Below are positions 17,305-27,074 of a stretch of DNA of 64,000 nt, in pieces. The stretch covers positions 930,001 to 994,000 of the forward strand of contig CAWFPB010000003.1 of assembly GCA_963817755.1 (NCBI GenBank), in the 5' to 3' direction. This stretch comes from Oleiagrimonas sp963817755 (GTDB taxonomy: Bacteria; Pseudomonadota; Gammaproteobacteria; Xanthomonadales; Rhodanobacteraceae). Each line of letters starts with the position of its first letter. Position 1 is the stretch's first letter. The notes under the pieces were generated by a model that was not told the origin of the DNA, made no database searches, and worked only from the letters and a program-made list of their open reading frames with translations. The position numbers and the translations under genes are program-made.

Positions 17305-19104
17305 ATGACTACCTCCATCGCATCCCGTATCCAAGCCCTGCGCGCGGCCATGCGCGAGCAGGGCGTGTCCGCCTGCATCGTGCCCAGCGCCGATCCGCAC
17401 CTGTCCGAATACCTGCCCGGTCACTGGCAGGCACGCCAGTGGCTGTCCGGATTCGACGGCTCGGCCGGCACCCTGGTGGTGACCGGCGACTTCGCCGGGC
17501 TGTGGACCGACTCGCGCTATTTCGAGCAGGCCGAACGGCAGCTGGCCGGCAGCGGCGTGGCATTGATGCGCCTGCACGTGCCGCATACCGCCGAGCACGT
17601 GAAGTGGCTGCTGGAACGCCTGCACGAGGGCGACACGGTGGCCGTGGCCGGCGACAGCATTGCGGTCGCCGCCGCACGCGGCCTGCAACGTCATCTGGCG
17701 ACGGTCGGTGCGCAACTGCGCAGCGACCTCGACCTGCCCGGTGCGATCTGGAGCGAGCGCCCGGCCCTGCCCCGCCAGCCCGTGCGCGCCCAGGATCCCG
17801 CCTGGAGCGAAGGCAGCCGCGCGCAACGCCTGGCCGCAATTCGCTCCGTCATGGCCGAGGCCGGGGCCAGCCATCACCTGGTCTCCAGCCTCGACGACAT
17901 CGCCTGGATCACCGGTCTGCGCGGCAGCGACGTCGAATACAACCCGGTGTTCCTGGCCCACCTGCTGGTCGACGCCGACGGCTGCACGCTGTTCGTCGAC
18001 CCGGCCAAGTTCGACCCGGCCCTGGTCACCGGCCTCGGCAAGGACGGCATCCTGCTGCGCAACTATGGTGAAGTCGCCGAACGCCTGGCCGCCCTGCCCG
18101 CCGATGCCCGCGTGATGCTCGATCCCGCACGTGTCGTGGTGGACGTGGCCGGCACCCTGCCCGAAGGCGTGGAGATCATCGAACACGCCAACCCCTCGAC
18201 CGCGCTCAAGGCGATCAAGAACGACGCCGAACTGGAACACATCCGCGCCACCATGCGCGAGGACGGCGCCGCCCTGGTGCAGGGCATGCACGAGATCGAA
18301 CGCCGCCTGCATGCCGGCGACACCGTCACCGAACTGGACGTGGCCGACATCCTGCGCGAGAAACGCGCCCGGCGGCCGGCCTTCGTCAGCGAGAGCTTCG
18401 GCACCATCGCCGGCTACATGGCCCATGGCGCCCTGCCGCACTACAGCGCCACGCCCGAGCACCATGCGCGACTGGAAGCCGACGGGCTGCTGCTGGTCGA
18501 CTCGGGCGGCCAGTACCAGGGCGGCACCACCGACATCACCCGCATGTGGGCCTTCGGCGAGACCACTGCCGAGCAGCGCCGCGACTGCACCGCAGTGCTC
18601 AAGGGCATGATCGCGCTCAGTCGCGCGCGCTTCCCCGCCGGTGCCAGCGGCCCGCAGCTGGACGCCCTGGCGCGGGCGCCGATCTGGGCCGAGGCCGGCG
18701 AGTACGGCCATGGCACCGGCCACGGCGTGGGCTATTTCCTCAACGTGCACGAGGGGCCGCACGGCATCCGCCCGCCCGCGCCCGGCGGTGCGCTGGTGGC
18801 GCTTCAGCCGGGCATGATCACCTCGATCGAGCCGGGCCTGTACAAGAGCGGCCGGCACGGCGTGCGCCACGAGAACCTGGCCGCCGTGCGCACCTGGAAG
18901 GAAAGCGAGTTCGGGACCTTCCTGGCCTTCGAGACCCTGACCCTGTGCCCGATCGACACCCGTGCGCTGGAGCCGGAGCTGCTCGATGCCGCCGAGAAGG
19001 CCTGGCTCAACGACTACCATCGCCAGGTGCACGAGGCGATCGCGCCATTGCTCGACGACGAGGCCGATCACGCCTGGCTGGTCCAGCGTTGCGCCGCCGT
19101 GTGA
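17305..19104 (+). CDS. Aminopeptidase P family (M24B) Xaa-Pro peptidase
   Basis: A 599-aa cytoplasmic metallopeptidase releasing N-terminal residues next to proline. It has the three-domain layout of eukaryotic-type aminopeptidase P: two creatinase-N-like domains (about 1-300) and a catalytic pita-bread domain with the dinuclear metal ligands in LVDSGGQYQGGTTDITR, GTGHGVGYFLNVHEG, SIEPGLY and RHENL. At 600 residues it is the long form, not the 440-aa E. coli PepP. It stands alone between the LysR gene and parE. Confidence 0.93.
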   Translation: MTTSIASRIQALRAAMREQGVSACIVPSADPHLSEYLPGHWQARQWLSGFDGSAGTLVVTGDFAGLWTDSRYFEQAERQLAGSGVALMRLHVPHTAEHVKWLLERLHEGDTVAVAGDSIAVAAARGLQRHLATVGAQLRSDLDLPGAIWSERPALPRQPVRAQDPAWSEGSRAQRLAAIRSVMAEAGASHHLVSSLDDIAWITGLRGSDVEYNPVFLAHLLVDADGCTLFVDPAKFDPALVTGLGKDGILLRNYGEVAERLAALPADARVMLDPARVVVDVAGTLPEGVEIIEHANPSTALKAIKNDAELEHIRATMREDGAALVQGMHEIERRLHAGDTVTELDVADILREKRARRPAFVSESFGTIAGYMAHGALPHYSATPEHHARLEADGLLLVDSGGQYQGGTTDITRMWAFGETTAEQRRDCTAVLKGMIALSRARFPAGASGPQLDALARAPIWAEAGEYGHGTGHGVGYFLNVHEGPHGIRPPAPGGALVALQPGMITSIEPGLYKSGRHGVRHENLAAVRTWKESEFGTFLAFETLTLCPIDTRALEPELLDAAEKAWLNDYHRQVHEAIAPLLDDEADHAWLVQRCAAV

Positions 19105-19214
19105 GGCACGCCGGGAACGTATTCACGAACAGACCGGCGCATACTTGACCCCGTGCATGGCGCTGGCCATGCTGCACCGCCATCGATCGACCGGACCGGT
19201 AAAGAACCCCATCC

Positions 19215-21104
19215 ATGAGCAGTCGCTACAACGCCGCAGACATCGAAGTCCTCTCCGGCCTGGATCCGGTCAAGCGCCGGCCGGGCATGTACACCGACAC
19301 CACGCGCCCCAACCACCTGGCGCAGGAAGTGGTCGACAACTCGGTCGACGAGGCCCTGGCCGGGCACGCGAAGAACGTCGAGGTCACGGTGTACAAGGAC
19401 GGCTCGGTCTCGGTCAGCGACGACGGACGCGGCATGCCGGTGGACATCCACCCCGAGGAAGGCGTGCCGGGCGTGGAGCTGATCCTCACGCGCCTGCACG
19501 CGGGCGGCAAGTTCTCGGACAAGAACTACGCCTTCTCCGGCGGCCTGCACGGCGTCGGCGTGTCGGTGGTCAACGCGCTGTCGAAGAAGCTGGAAGTGAC
19601 CATCAAGCGCGATGGCAACGAGTACCGCATGGTCTACGCCAACGGCGAATGCAGCGAGGCACTGGAAGTGGTCGGCAGCGTCGGCAAGCGCAACACCGGC
19701 ACCACGCTGCGCTTCTGGCCGGACCCGAAATACTTTGATTCTTCAAAGATTTCCCTTCCCAAGCTCAAGCACCTTCTGCGCGCCAAGGCGGTGCTGTGCG
19801 CGGGGCTGACCGTCAAGCTCACCGACGAGGCCAGCGGCGAGGCCGTCGAGTGGCATTACGAGGACGGCCTGGCCGACTACCTCACCAGCGAGATGGGGGG
19901 CACCGAGACCGTGCCCGCGCAGCTGCTGGTACAGCACACCGAGCGCGACAGCGAAACCGTCGACGCGGCCTACGCCTGGGTGCCCGAGGGCGAGCTGGTG
20001 CAGGAGTCCTACGTCAACCTGATCCCGACCGCCCAGGGCGGCACCCACGTCAACGGCCTGCGCACCGGCCTGACCAACGCCATGCGCGAGTTCTGCGACC
20101 TGCGCAACCTGCTGCCTCGTGGCGTCAAGCTGGCACCGGAGGACGTGTGGGAACGCCTGTCCTTCGTGCTCAGCGTGAAGATGCGCGACCCGCAGTTCGC
20201 CGGCCAGACCAAGGAACGCCTGTCCTCGCGCCCGGCCGCGGCGCTGGTGGAGAACGCCATCCACGACGCCTTCACGCTGTGGCTGAACCAGAACGTGGCG
20301 GACGGCGAGCGCATCGCCCAACTGGCCATCGAACACGCCAGCGCGCGCCTGAAGGCGGCCAAGAAGGTGGTGCGCAAGAAGATCGTGCAGGGCCCCGCCC
20401 TGCCCGGCAAGCTGGCCGACTGCGCCTCCAGCGACCTGACCCGCACCGAGCTGTTCCTGGTCGAGGGCGACTCGGCCGGCGGCAGCGCCAAGCAGGCGCG
20501 CGACAAGGACTACCAGGCGATCCTTCCGCTGCGCGGCAAGATCCTCAACACCTGGGAAGTGGAATCGACCGGCGTGCTGGCCTCCAACGAGGTGCACGAC
20601 CTGGCCATCGCCATCGGCTGCGATCCGGGCAAGGAAAGCCTCGACGGCCTGCGCTACGGCAAGGTCATCATCCTGGCCGACGCCGACTCGGACGGCCTGC
20701 ACATCGCCACCCTGTTGTCGGCGCTGTTCCTCAAGCACTTCCCGACCCTGGTCAGCGAGGGCCACGTGTTCGTGGCCATGCCGCCGCTGTTCCGCGTGGA
20801 CGTCGGCAAGCAGGTGTTCTACTGCCTGGACGAGGAGGAAAAGCGCATCCTGCTCGAACGCATCGAGCGCGAGAAGATGAAGGGCGCGGTCAGTGTCACC
20901 CGCTTCAAGGGCCTGGGTGAGATGAACCCCTCGCAGCTGCGCGAATCCACCATCTACCCCGACACCCGCCGGCTGGTGCAGTTGACCATCCACGAGGGCG
21001 ACGGTACCGCCAAGGTCATGGACATGCTCCTGGCCCGCAAGCGCGCCAGCGACCGCAAGGCCTGGCTGGAGAAGAAGGGCGACCTGGCCTCGCTGGAAGT
21101 CTGA
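19215..21104 (+). CDS. parE: DNA topoisomerase IV subunit B
   Basis: ATPase subunit of topoisomerase IV, which decatenates daughter chromosomes. The 629-aa protein has the GHKL ATPase (VVDNSVDEALAG, SDDGRGMPV, GGLHGVGVSVVNALS, residues 30-200), the transducer domain, and the TOPRIM domain with EGDSAGGSAKQARD and DADSDGLHIATLL. The length matches ParE rather than the ~800-aa GyrB. The final segment ARKRASDRKAWLE is also typical. Confidence 0.97.
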   Translation: MSSRYNAADIEVLSGLDPVKRRPGMYTDTTRPNHLAQEVVDNSVDEALAGHAKNVEVTVYKDGSVSVSDDGRGMPVDIHPEEGVPGVELILTRLHAGGKFSDKNYAFSGGLHGVGVSVVNALSKKLEVTIKRDGNEYRMVYANGECSEALEVVGSVGKRNTGTTLRFWPDPKYFDSSKISLPKLKHLLRAKAVLCAGLTVKLTDEASGEAVEWHYEDGLADYLTSEMGGTETVPAQLLVQHTERDSETVDAAYAWVPEGELVQESYVNLIPTAQGGTHVNGLRTGLTNAMREFCDLRNLLPRGVKLAPEDVWERLSFVLSVKMRDPQFAGQTKERLSSRPAAALVENAIHDAFTLWLNQNVADGERIAQLAIEHASARLKAAKKVVRKKIVQGPALPGKLADCASSDLTRTELFLVEGDSAGGSAKQARDKDYQAILPLRGKILNTWEVESTGVLASNEVHDLAIAIGCDPGKESLDGLRYGKVIILADADSDGLHIATLLSALFLKHFPTLVSEGHVFVAMPPLFRVDVGKQVFYCLDEEEKRILLERIEREKMKGAVSVTRFKGLGEMNPSQLRESTIYPDTRRLVQLTIHEGDGTAKVMDMLLARKRASDRKAWLEKKGDLASLEV

Positions 21105-21120
21105 ACAGCAGTCCTCGCGC

Positions 21121-22116
21121 TCAGCTGCGCAGATCGCGCCATTGCGCGGGCGGCAAACCGAATTCGGCCGTCCACAACCGCCGCAACTGCCGCACCGAAC
21201 CCAGGCCGGCCTGTTCGGCGGCGCGCTCGACGCTGTCGCCGGCGGCCAGCGACTGGCGCGCCAGGGCCAGGCGCAGACGCGCGTGGTAGGCGTGCGCGCT
21301 CATGCCGCAGGCCTCGCGGAAGTGCCGGGTGAGGCTGCGCACGCTCATGTGGCCCACGGACGCCAGACGCGCCAGTGGCCAATCCTCGGTCGGCGCGTGC
21401 GCGATCGCGTCCTGGATGCGGTGTACCCGGTCGTCCATGTGGTTGCGCCCTTCCAGCCACGGCGACAGCGCCGGATCGTCCGGGGCACGGCGCAGGTAGA
21501 CCACCATCTCGCGGGCCACGTCCGCGGCCAGGCGCGGCGAGCCCAGCCCGGCGATCAGATGCAGGGCCAGGTCGATGCCGGCCGTGATGCCGGCGCTGGT
21601 GCAGACATTTCCATCCTCGACGAATACGCGGCTGTCGAGCACTTCGGCCGTGGGGGCCAGCCGGCGCAGGTCGTCCAGCAGCGAGTGATGGGTCGTGCAG
21701 CGGCGGCCTTCGAGCAATCCGGCGCGGGCAGCCAGCAAGGCACCGGAGCAGACGCAGGCCACGTGCCTGCCGCGGGCGGTCCGCCGCAACCATGCAACGA
21801 CCGTCCTTGCTGCGATCGCCTCCTCCGGCGCCTGGTCGTCGCCGCCACGTACGCTGCCGCAGATCACCACCAGCGCCCCGGCAGCAAGGTCTTCCGGGAG
21901 TGGTTCGACGCCGCTGATGCCAAGGCCCAGCGAAGTCGGCGTCGATGCCCCGGCCGCCACCGGCGCGACGAAGCGCAACCGCACGGGCAGGCCCCTGGCC
22001 CGAGCGATGCGGAAGGCGTCGGCAGCGCCGGCGAGGTCCAGCAGGAGCAACGCCGGCGGCAGCACGAACACGACGTCAGTCGGCGAGGACATCGTCGACG
22101 TTGCGGATGCGGGCAA
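21121..22116 (-). CDS. GlxA-family transcriptional regulator (DJ-1/PfpI domain plus AraC HTH)
   Basis: A 331-aa regulator with an N-terminal DJ-1/PfpI-like ligand domain (about residues 10-190; VCSGALLAARAGLL carries the nucleophile-elbow cysteine) and a C-terminal AraC DNA-binding domain (about 230-325, MSVRSLTRHFREACGMSAHAY). The frame can start at a TTG (22116) with a GGAGGG site, or at an ATG (22092) without one. It overlaps the end of the cysteine-hydrolase gene, so the two form a unit. Such pairs often govern small amide or amine catabolism; the target is unknown. Confidence 0.88.
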   Translation of the reverse strand: MPASATSTMSSPTDVVFVLPPALLLLDLAGAADAFRIARARGLPVRLRFVAPVAAGASTPTSLGLGISGVEPLPEDLAAGALVVICGSVRGGDDQAPEEAIAARTVVAWLRRTARGRHVACVCSGALLAARAGLLEGRRCTTHHSLLDDLRRLAPTAEVLDSRVFVEDGNVCTSAGITAGIDLALHLIAGLGSPRLAADVAREMVVYLRRAPDDPALSPWLEGRNHMDDRVHRIQDAIAHAPTEDWPLARLASVGHMSVRSLTRHFREACGMSAHAYHARLRLALARQSLAAGDSVERAAEQAGLGSVRQLRRLWTAEFGLPPAQWRDLRS

Positions 22117-22621
22117 AGCGTCCCTCCAGTACCAGTTCGGTACGCTGCTTGATCTCGTTCACATCGTAGCGGCGTCCGCTGGCGGCGTGGAGCATGGGGA
22201 AGGTCAGCGTGGCCTCGGTGACGTAGTCGACCTGGAAACCGAGGTCCGAGCCCACCCGCGTGGTGGTCTCGCAGCATTGCTCGGTGCGGATGCCGGTGAC
22301 GATCAGGCGTCGGATGCCGCGCTCGCGCAGCCAGGCTTCCAGGCCGGTGTCGGTGAAGGCGTTGTGCACGCGCTTGTTGAAGGTCACCGCGACATTGTCG
22401 GGCATCCAGTCCAGCGGGCGCACCAGCCCCGATTCGGGCGAGAACGGCCCGCTGCCGCCCTGATGGAGGATGCGCACCACCGGCCAACCGCGTGCGTCGG
22501 CGCCGTCGAGCAGGGTGAGCATGCGCTCGCGGAAGGCCGGTACATCGTCTTCGCGCCAGGACGGCGCGTGCAGGAAGGATTGCTGGATATCGATCGCCAG
22601 GACGGCGGTATCAACGGACAT
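22076..22621 (-). CDS. Cysteine hydrolase of the isochorismatase family
   Basis: A 181-aa cytoplasmic hydrolase with the catalytic triad of the family: Asp10 in AVLAIDIQ, a Lys in VTFNKRVHNAF, and the nucleophilic cysteine in GIRTEQCCETTTR, where two cysteines are adjacent. Relatives hydrolyse nicotinamide, isochorismate or N-carbamoyl compounds. It overlaps the GlxA-type regulator and is presumably controlled by it. The substrate is not assigned. Confidence 0.88.
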   Translation of the reverse strand: MSVDTAVLAIDIQQSFLHAPSWREDDVPAFRERMLTLLDGADARGWPVVRILHQGGSGPFSPESGLVRPLDWMPDNVAVTFNKRVHNAFTDTGLEAWLRERGIRRLIVTGIRTEQCCETTTRVGSDLGFQVDYVTEATLTFPMLHAASGRRYDVNEIKQRTELVLEGRFARIRNVDDVLAD

Positions 22622-22796
22622 GGGAGAGACTCCACGGCTTGAAGGGAGTCGTCACTCTAGGCGCGCCCGGATTGGCGCACGAGCACCGGCCCGGCCCGCA
22701 TGCGGACGGATCCGGCCACGTCTTTCCGGTGCCCGGACTTTGCCTGCAACGGCCACGGCGCTATGGTTCGGCCCTGACCCGCAGGAACCTCCCGCC

Positions 22797-23321
22797 ATGC
22801 CGCTCGACGCCCCGTTCAATTTCCAGCAGTGGATCGACGAGCATCGCCACCTGCTCAAACCGCCGGTGGGCAACAAGTGCATCGTCGACGGCGACTTCAT
22901 CGTCATGATCGTCGGCGGCCCCAACGCGCGAACCGACTACCACTACGACGAGGGGCCGGAGCTGTTCTACCAGATCGAGGGCGAGATGGTGCTGAAGGTG
23001 CAGGACGAGGGCCATCAACGCGACCTGCCCATCAAGGCCGGGGAAATGTTCTACCTGCCGCCGCGCGTGCCGCATTCACCGCAGCGCATGGCGAACTCCA
23101 TCGGCCTGGTCATCGAGCGCAAGCGCCTGCCGGAAGAGAAAGACGGGCTGCAGTGGTACTGCGAAAAGTGCAACCACAAGCTCTACGAGGAATATTTCAC
23201 GCTCGAGAGCATCGAGCACGACTTCCCGCCGGTCTTCGACCGCTTCTACGGATCGCGCGAGGCGCGCACCTGCGGGGCCTGCGGGCACCTCAATCCGGCG
23301 CCGGCCCGTTACGCCGATTGA
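22797..23321 (+). CDS. nbaC: 3-hydroxyanthranilate 3,4-dioxygenase
   Basis: Opens the ring of 3-hydroxyanthranilate to the precursor of quinolinate in kynurenine-route NAD synthesis. The 174-aa cupin has iron ligands His49 and Glu55 (HYDEGPELF) and His93 (PPRVPHSPQR), plus the C-terminal rubredoxin-like zinc site with CEKC and CGAC pairs found in bacterial enzymes. The start has AGGAA upstream. kmo of the same pathway lies 4.3 kb away in this window. Confidence 0.95.
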   Translation: MPLDAPFNFQQWIDEHRHLLKPPVGNKCIVDGDFIVMIVGGPNARTDYHYDEGPELFYQIEGEMVLKVQDEGHQRDLPIKAGEMFYLPPRVPHSPQRMANSIGLVIERKRLPEEKDGLQWYCEKCNHKLYEEYFTLESIEHDFPPVFDRFYGSREARTCGACGHLNPAPARYAD

Positions 23322-23359
23322 TGCCCCGCGACGCGCGTCGCCGGATCCGGAAACGAAAA

Positions 23360-23391
23360 CGGCCCGCGACGACAGGCATCGCCGCGGGCCG
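23360..23391 (-). terminator. Intrinsic terminator of the clpP-like gene
   Basis: A perfect 9-bp stem CGGCCCGCG/CGCGGGCCG lies 15 bp beyond the clpP-like stop codon. On the minus strand it is followed by TTTTCGTTT. It separates this gene from the convergent dioxygenase gene. Confidence 0.7.
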
Positions 23392-23405
23392 CGATCCGTG
23401 CCTGA

Positions 23406-24011
23406 TCAAGCCGCGTCGAGATCCGAATGGCGCTGGATCACCCTCGACACCATGCCGTACTCGATGGCCTGCTGCGGATTCATCCAGAAGTCGCGCTCGA
23501 CGTCGACCAGCACCTTGTCGAAGGGCTGGCCGGTACGCTCGGAAATCACGCGCGCGATGCGCTCGCGGGTGCGCAGGATTTCCTTGGCCTGGATCTCGAT
23601 GTCCGAGGCCGGGCCGCCGGCGCCACCGCTGGGCTGGTGGATCATGAAGCGGGTATTGGGCAGGCACAGGCGGTTTTCCTTCTCCGCCGCCAGGTAGATG
23701 TGGGTGCCGGCGCTGGCCACCCAGCCGCTGCCGATGGTGATCACCGGCGCGCGCACGAAGCGGATCACGTCGTGGATGACGTCGCCCGATTCAACGTGCC
23801 CGCCGGGCGAGGACACCAGCACGCGGATGGGCTTGTCCGACTCTTCCGACATCGCCAGCAGGCGCTCGCACACGCGCTGCGCCTGGCGATGGTCGATCTG
23901 GCCGAACACCATGACGAAACGCGACTGGAACATCCGTTTCTCGACGTGCTTGTCGCGTCCGGAGACCTTGCCGGCATCGTCATCGGACTTGCTGTGGATC
24001 AGGGGGTTCAT
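23406..24011 (-). CDS. ClpP-family serine protease paralogue
   Basis: A 201-aa protease subunit of the ClpP/crotonase fold. Catalytic residues are in place: Ser100 in GSGWVASAGTHIYLA, His125 in RFMIHQPSGG, and an Asp in VERDFW. The serine motif is ASAGT rather than the canonical ASMGA, and the N-terminal 28 residues (charged, MNPLIHSKSDDD) replace the usual axial loop. There is no clpX or tig next to it, unlike the main clpP, so this is probably a second, possibly ClpX-independent paralogue. An intrinsic terminator follows. Confidence 0.85.
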   Translation of the reverse strand: MNPLIHSKSDDDAGKVSGRDKHVEKRMFQSRFVMVFGQIDHRQAQRVCERLLAMSEESDKPIRVLVSSPGGHVESGDVIHDVIRFVRAPVITIGSGWVASAGTHIYLAAEKENRLCLPNTRFMIHQPSGGAGGPASDIEIQAKEILRTRERIARVISERTGQPFDKVLVDVERDFWMNPQQAIEYGMVSRVIQRHSDLDAA

Positions 24012-24119
24012 GGAACGACCTCTGCAATATTCAAGGAGTGCATCCTCGCACGATCCGCGGGCGCCGTGCGCCGCGGATCGCGCGGGGTCATGTCGGGTCG
24101 AAGGGCACCCGCGTGCCGA

Positions 24120-25991
24120 CTACGAAGCGATCAGGCGATTCACGCGCTTGAGGAACGCCGCCGGATCGGCCAGCGGCGCGCCGGCGGCGACCTCGGCCTG
24201 CTCCAGCAGCAGCAGCGCCAGGTCACCGGCCGTGCCGTCGTCGCCCTCGCCTTCCAGGCGCTTGAGCAACGGGTGCGCCGGGTTCACTTCCAGCACCGGC
24301 TTGTTCTCCGGCACGTCCTGGCCGGCCTCGCGCAGCAGGCGCGCCAGGTGCGGGGCCATCTCGTGATCGGCCAGCGCCAGGCACGAGGGCGAGTCGACCA
24401 GACGCGCGGAGACCTTCACGTCACCCACGCGGTCGCCCAGCAGGGCCTTGATGCGCTCGAGCAGCGGCTCGGCTTCCTTGCTGGCGGCTTCCTGCTTCTC
24501 CTTGCCGGCTTCGTCCAGCGGCAGCTCGCCCTTGGCGGCGTTGCGGATACGCTTGCCCTTGTATTCGGTGAGCGAGTTCAGCATCCACTCGTCGATGCGG
24601 TCGGACAGCAGCAGCACCTCGATGCCCCTGGCCTTCAGGGCCTCCAGCTGCGGGCTGCCGGCGGCGGCGGCGTGGGTCTCGGCGCTGATCACCCAGATGG
24701 CCTCCTGGCCGGCCTGCATGCGGCCGATGTAGTCGTCCAGCGACACCGTCTGCGCGGCGCCCTCGCCCGCCGTGGAGGCAAAGCGCAGCAGGCCGGCGAT
24801 GCGCTCGCGGTGGTCCGGGTCCTCGACCACGCCTTCCTTGAGCGTGTTGCCGAAGGCGCCCCAGAAGGTGGCGAACTTCTCGCCCTCGTCGCGCGCCAGC
24901 TTGTCCAGCAGGTCCAGCACGCGCTTGACGCAGGCACCGCGGATACGGTCGACCTGGCGATTCTGCTGCAGGATCTCGCGGCTGACGTTGAGCGGCAGGT
25001 CGTCCGAGTCGACCACGCCGCGCACGAAGCGCAGGTAGGCCGGCAGCAGCTGCTCGGCGGCATCCATCACGAACACGCGCTTGATGTACAGCTTCAGCCC
25101 CTTGCGCTCGTCGCGCCCGCCCATCATCAGGTCGAACGGCACCTGCGCGGGCAGGTACAGCAGCGTGGTGAAGCTCTGCGTGCCTTCCACGCGGTTGTGG
25201 GTCCAGGCCAGCGGGTCGTTGAAGTCGTGGCCCAGGCTCTTGTAGAAGTTGACGTATTCCTCGTCGGTGATCTCGTTCTTCGGGCGCGTCCACAACGCCG
25301 AGGCGGCGTTGATGGTCTCCAGCTCCTCGCCCGGCTTGCCGTCCTCGTCCTTGGGCATGCGGATGGTGAAGGCCACGTGGTCGGAGTACTTGTGCACCAG
25401 CGAGCGCAGCTGCCAGGCCTTGAGGAACTCATCCTCGTCGGCTTTCAGGTGCAGCGTCACCGTGGTGCCGTGCTCGGCCAGCTCTTCGCTCTCCAGCAGG
25501 TACTCGCCCTTGCCGTCGCTCTCCCACTTCACGCCCTCGGAGGCATCGGCCCCCGCACGGCGGGTGTGCACGGTGACCTTGTCGGCGACCACGAAGGCGG
25601 CATAGAAGCCGACGCCGAACTGGCCGATCAGGCGCGCGTCGGCCTTCTGGTCGCCGCTGAGGTTTTCCAGGAACTTGCGCGTGCCGGAACTGGCGATGGT
25701 GCCGATGTTGTCGATCACGTCCTGGCGGGACATGCCGATGCCGTTGTCGCGCACGGAAATGGTGCGCGCCTCGGGATCCCACAGCACATCGATGTGCAGG
25801 TCGGCATCCAGGCCCTTGAGCGCAGGATCGGACAGCGCCTGGAAGCGCAGCTTGTCACAGGCGTCGGAGGCGTTGGAGATCAGCTCGCGCAGGAAGATCT
25901 CCTTGTGCGAGTACAGCGAGTGCGTGACCAGGTGCAGTACCTGGGCGACTTCGGCTTCGAACTTGCGGGTCTCGGCGGCGTTCGCGTTCAT
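24120..25991 (-). CDS. htpG: Chaperone protein HtpG (Hsp90)
   Basis: ATP-dependent molecular chaperone of the cytoplasm. The 623-aa protein contains the GHKL signatures ELISNASDACDKLRF, DNGIGMSRQDVIDNIGTIA and GQFGVGFYAAFVVAD, the middle domain (RGVVDSDDLPLNVSREILQQ) and the C-terminal dimerisation domain. The start at MNANAAE (25991) follows GGAG; an ATG 6 bp upstream is equally possible. The frame extends further but without family similarity. Confidence 0.97.
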   Translation of the reverse strand: MNANAAETRKFEAEVAQVLHLVTHSLYSHKEIFLRELISNASDACDKLRFQALSDPALKGLDADLHIDVLWDPEARTISVRDNGIGMSRQDVIDNIGTIASSGTRKFLENLSGDQKADARLIGQFGVGFYAAFVVADKVTVHTRRAGADASEGVKWESDGKGEYLLESEELAEHGTTVTLHLKADEDEFLKAWQLRSLVHKYSDHVAFTIRMPKDEDGKPGEELETINAASALWTRPKNEITDEEYVNFYKSLGHDFNDPLAWTHNRVEGTQSFTTLLYLPAQVPFDLMMGGRDERKGLKLYIKRVFVMDAAEQLLPAYLRFVRGVVDSDDLPLNVSREILQQNRQVDRIRGACVKRVLDLLDKLARDEGEKFATFWGAFGNTLKEGVVEDPDHRERIAGLLRFASTAGEGAAQTVSLDDYIGRMQAGQEAIWVISAETHAAAAGSPQLEALKARGIEVLLLSDRIDEWMLNSLTEYKGKRIRNAAKGELPLDEAGKEKQEAASKEAEPLLERIKALLGDRVGDVKVSARLVDSPSCLALADHEMAPHLARLLREAGQDVPENKPVLEVNPAHPLLKRLEGEGDDGTAGDLALLLLEQAEVAAGAPLADPAAFLKRVNRLIAS

Positions 25992-26107
25992 GCGCATCGG
26001 GCTCCGGTAAATGATGTGGTGATGGTGAGCGCCGGGAACCCCTCCCCGGCAGGCATGCCGCAGCAATCGGGGCACCGACGCGCACTTTCAAGGCCTGCGC
26101 TGGCATC

Positions 26108-26992
26108 ATGCAACCGATGAGCTATCGCGGACGCTTCGCCCCCTCGCCTACCGGCGACCTGCACGGCGGCTCCCTGGTCGCGGCGCTGGGCAGCTGGCTG
26201 CGCGCGCGCCAGGCCAGCGGCCGCTGGCTGGTGCGGATGGATGACCTCGACTCGCCGCGCGAGGTGCCCGGGTCGGCCGAGGCCATCCTCGCCGCCCTGC
26301 GCGACCATGGACTGGTCTCCGACGAACCGGTGCTGTACCAGTCCAGGCGTCACGCGGCCTATCTGGAGGCCTTCGAACGCCTGCACCGTGACGGCCACGT
26401 GTTTCCCTGCTGGTGCAGCCGCCGCGACCTGGCCGATCACGACGGTCTGCACCGCGACGGGCTGTGCGTGACCGCTCCCAGGAAAGACCGCCCGCCGGCC
26501 TGGCGCCTGCGCGTGCCGGAGCGCACGATCCGTTTCGATGATGCCCTCCAGGGCCGCGTGGAGCAGGACGTGCACGAGGCCGTTGGCGATATCGTGCTGC
26601 GGCGCGGCGACGGCGTGTGGTCCTACCATCTGGCCTGCGTGGTCGACGATGCATTCCAGGGCATCACGGAAATCGTGCGCGGTTGCGACCTGCTCGACTC
26701 CACGCCGCGGCAGATCCTGCTGCAGCAGCTGCTCGGCCTTCCCACGCCGCACTACCTGCACCTGCCGCTGGCGCTGCGCGCGGACGCATCCGGCAAGTTG
26801 TCCAAGAGCACCCGGGACCTGCCGCTGGACCGCGACGACCCGGTGCCCACCCTGCGCCGAGCGCTGCATTTCCTCGGCATCGAGGCGGCAACGACCACGC
26901 ACGTGAAGGGCATGCTCGAAGCCGCCACCGGGGATTTCGAACCGCAAAGGATCCCCCACCGAAAGCAGGCGCCCTGGCCCGGAAATCGGTGA
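26108..26992 (+). CDS. gluQ: Glutamyl-Q tRNA(Asp) synthetase
   Basis: Glutamylates queuosine in the anticodon of tRNA-Asp. The 294-aa protein is a truncated GluRS: the HIGH-like signature is FAPSPTGDLHGGSLVAAL, a zinc site is formed by CWCSRRD with a later Cys, and the KMSKS-like motif is GKLSKSTRD. The anticodon-binding domain of true GluRS is absent, which defines the family. A second in-frame ATG lies 9 bp downstream. Confidence 0.95.
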   Translation: MQPMSYRGRFAPSPTGDLHGGSLVAALGSWLRARQASGRWLVRMDDLDSPREVPGSAEAILAALRDHGLVSDEPVLYQSRRHAAYLEAFERLHRDGHVFPCWCSRRDLADHDGLHRDGLCVTAPRKDRPPAWRLRVPERTIRFDDALQGRVEQDVHEAVGDIVLRRGDGVWSYHLACVVDDAFQGITEIVRGCDLLDSTPRQILLQQLLGLPTPHYLHLPLALRADASGKLSKSTRDLPLDRDDPVPTLRRALHFLGIEAATTTHVKGMLEAATGDFEPQRIPHRKQAPWPGNR

Positions 26993-27074
26993 CCGGGAAC
27001 GCCCCGGGCAAGGGGCCGGAAAAGCCCCCACGACGTCACTGGTGCAGCGCAATATGATCTGCTAGGTTCGCCGC

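Noticed and set aside
16645..19071. An 808-codon minus-strand frame
   Set aside because: Entirely antisense to the LysR regulator and aminopeptidase P genes, both of which have clear family motifs; high GC makes such frames common.
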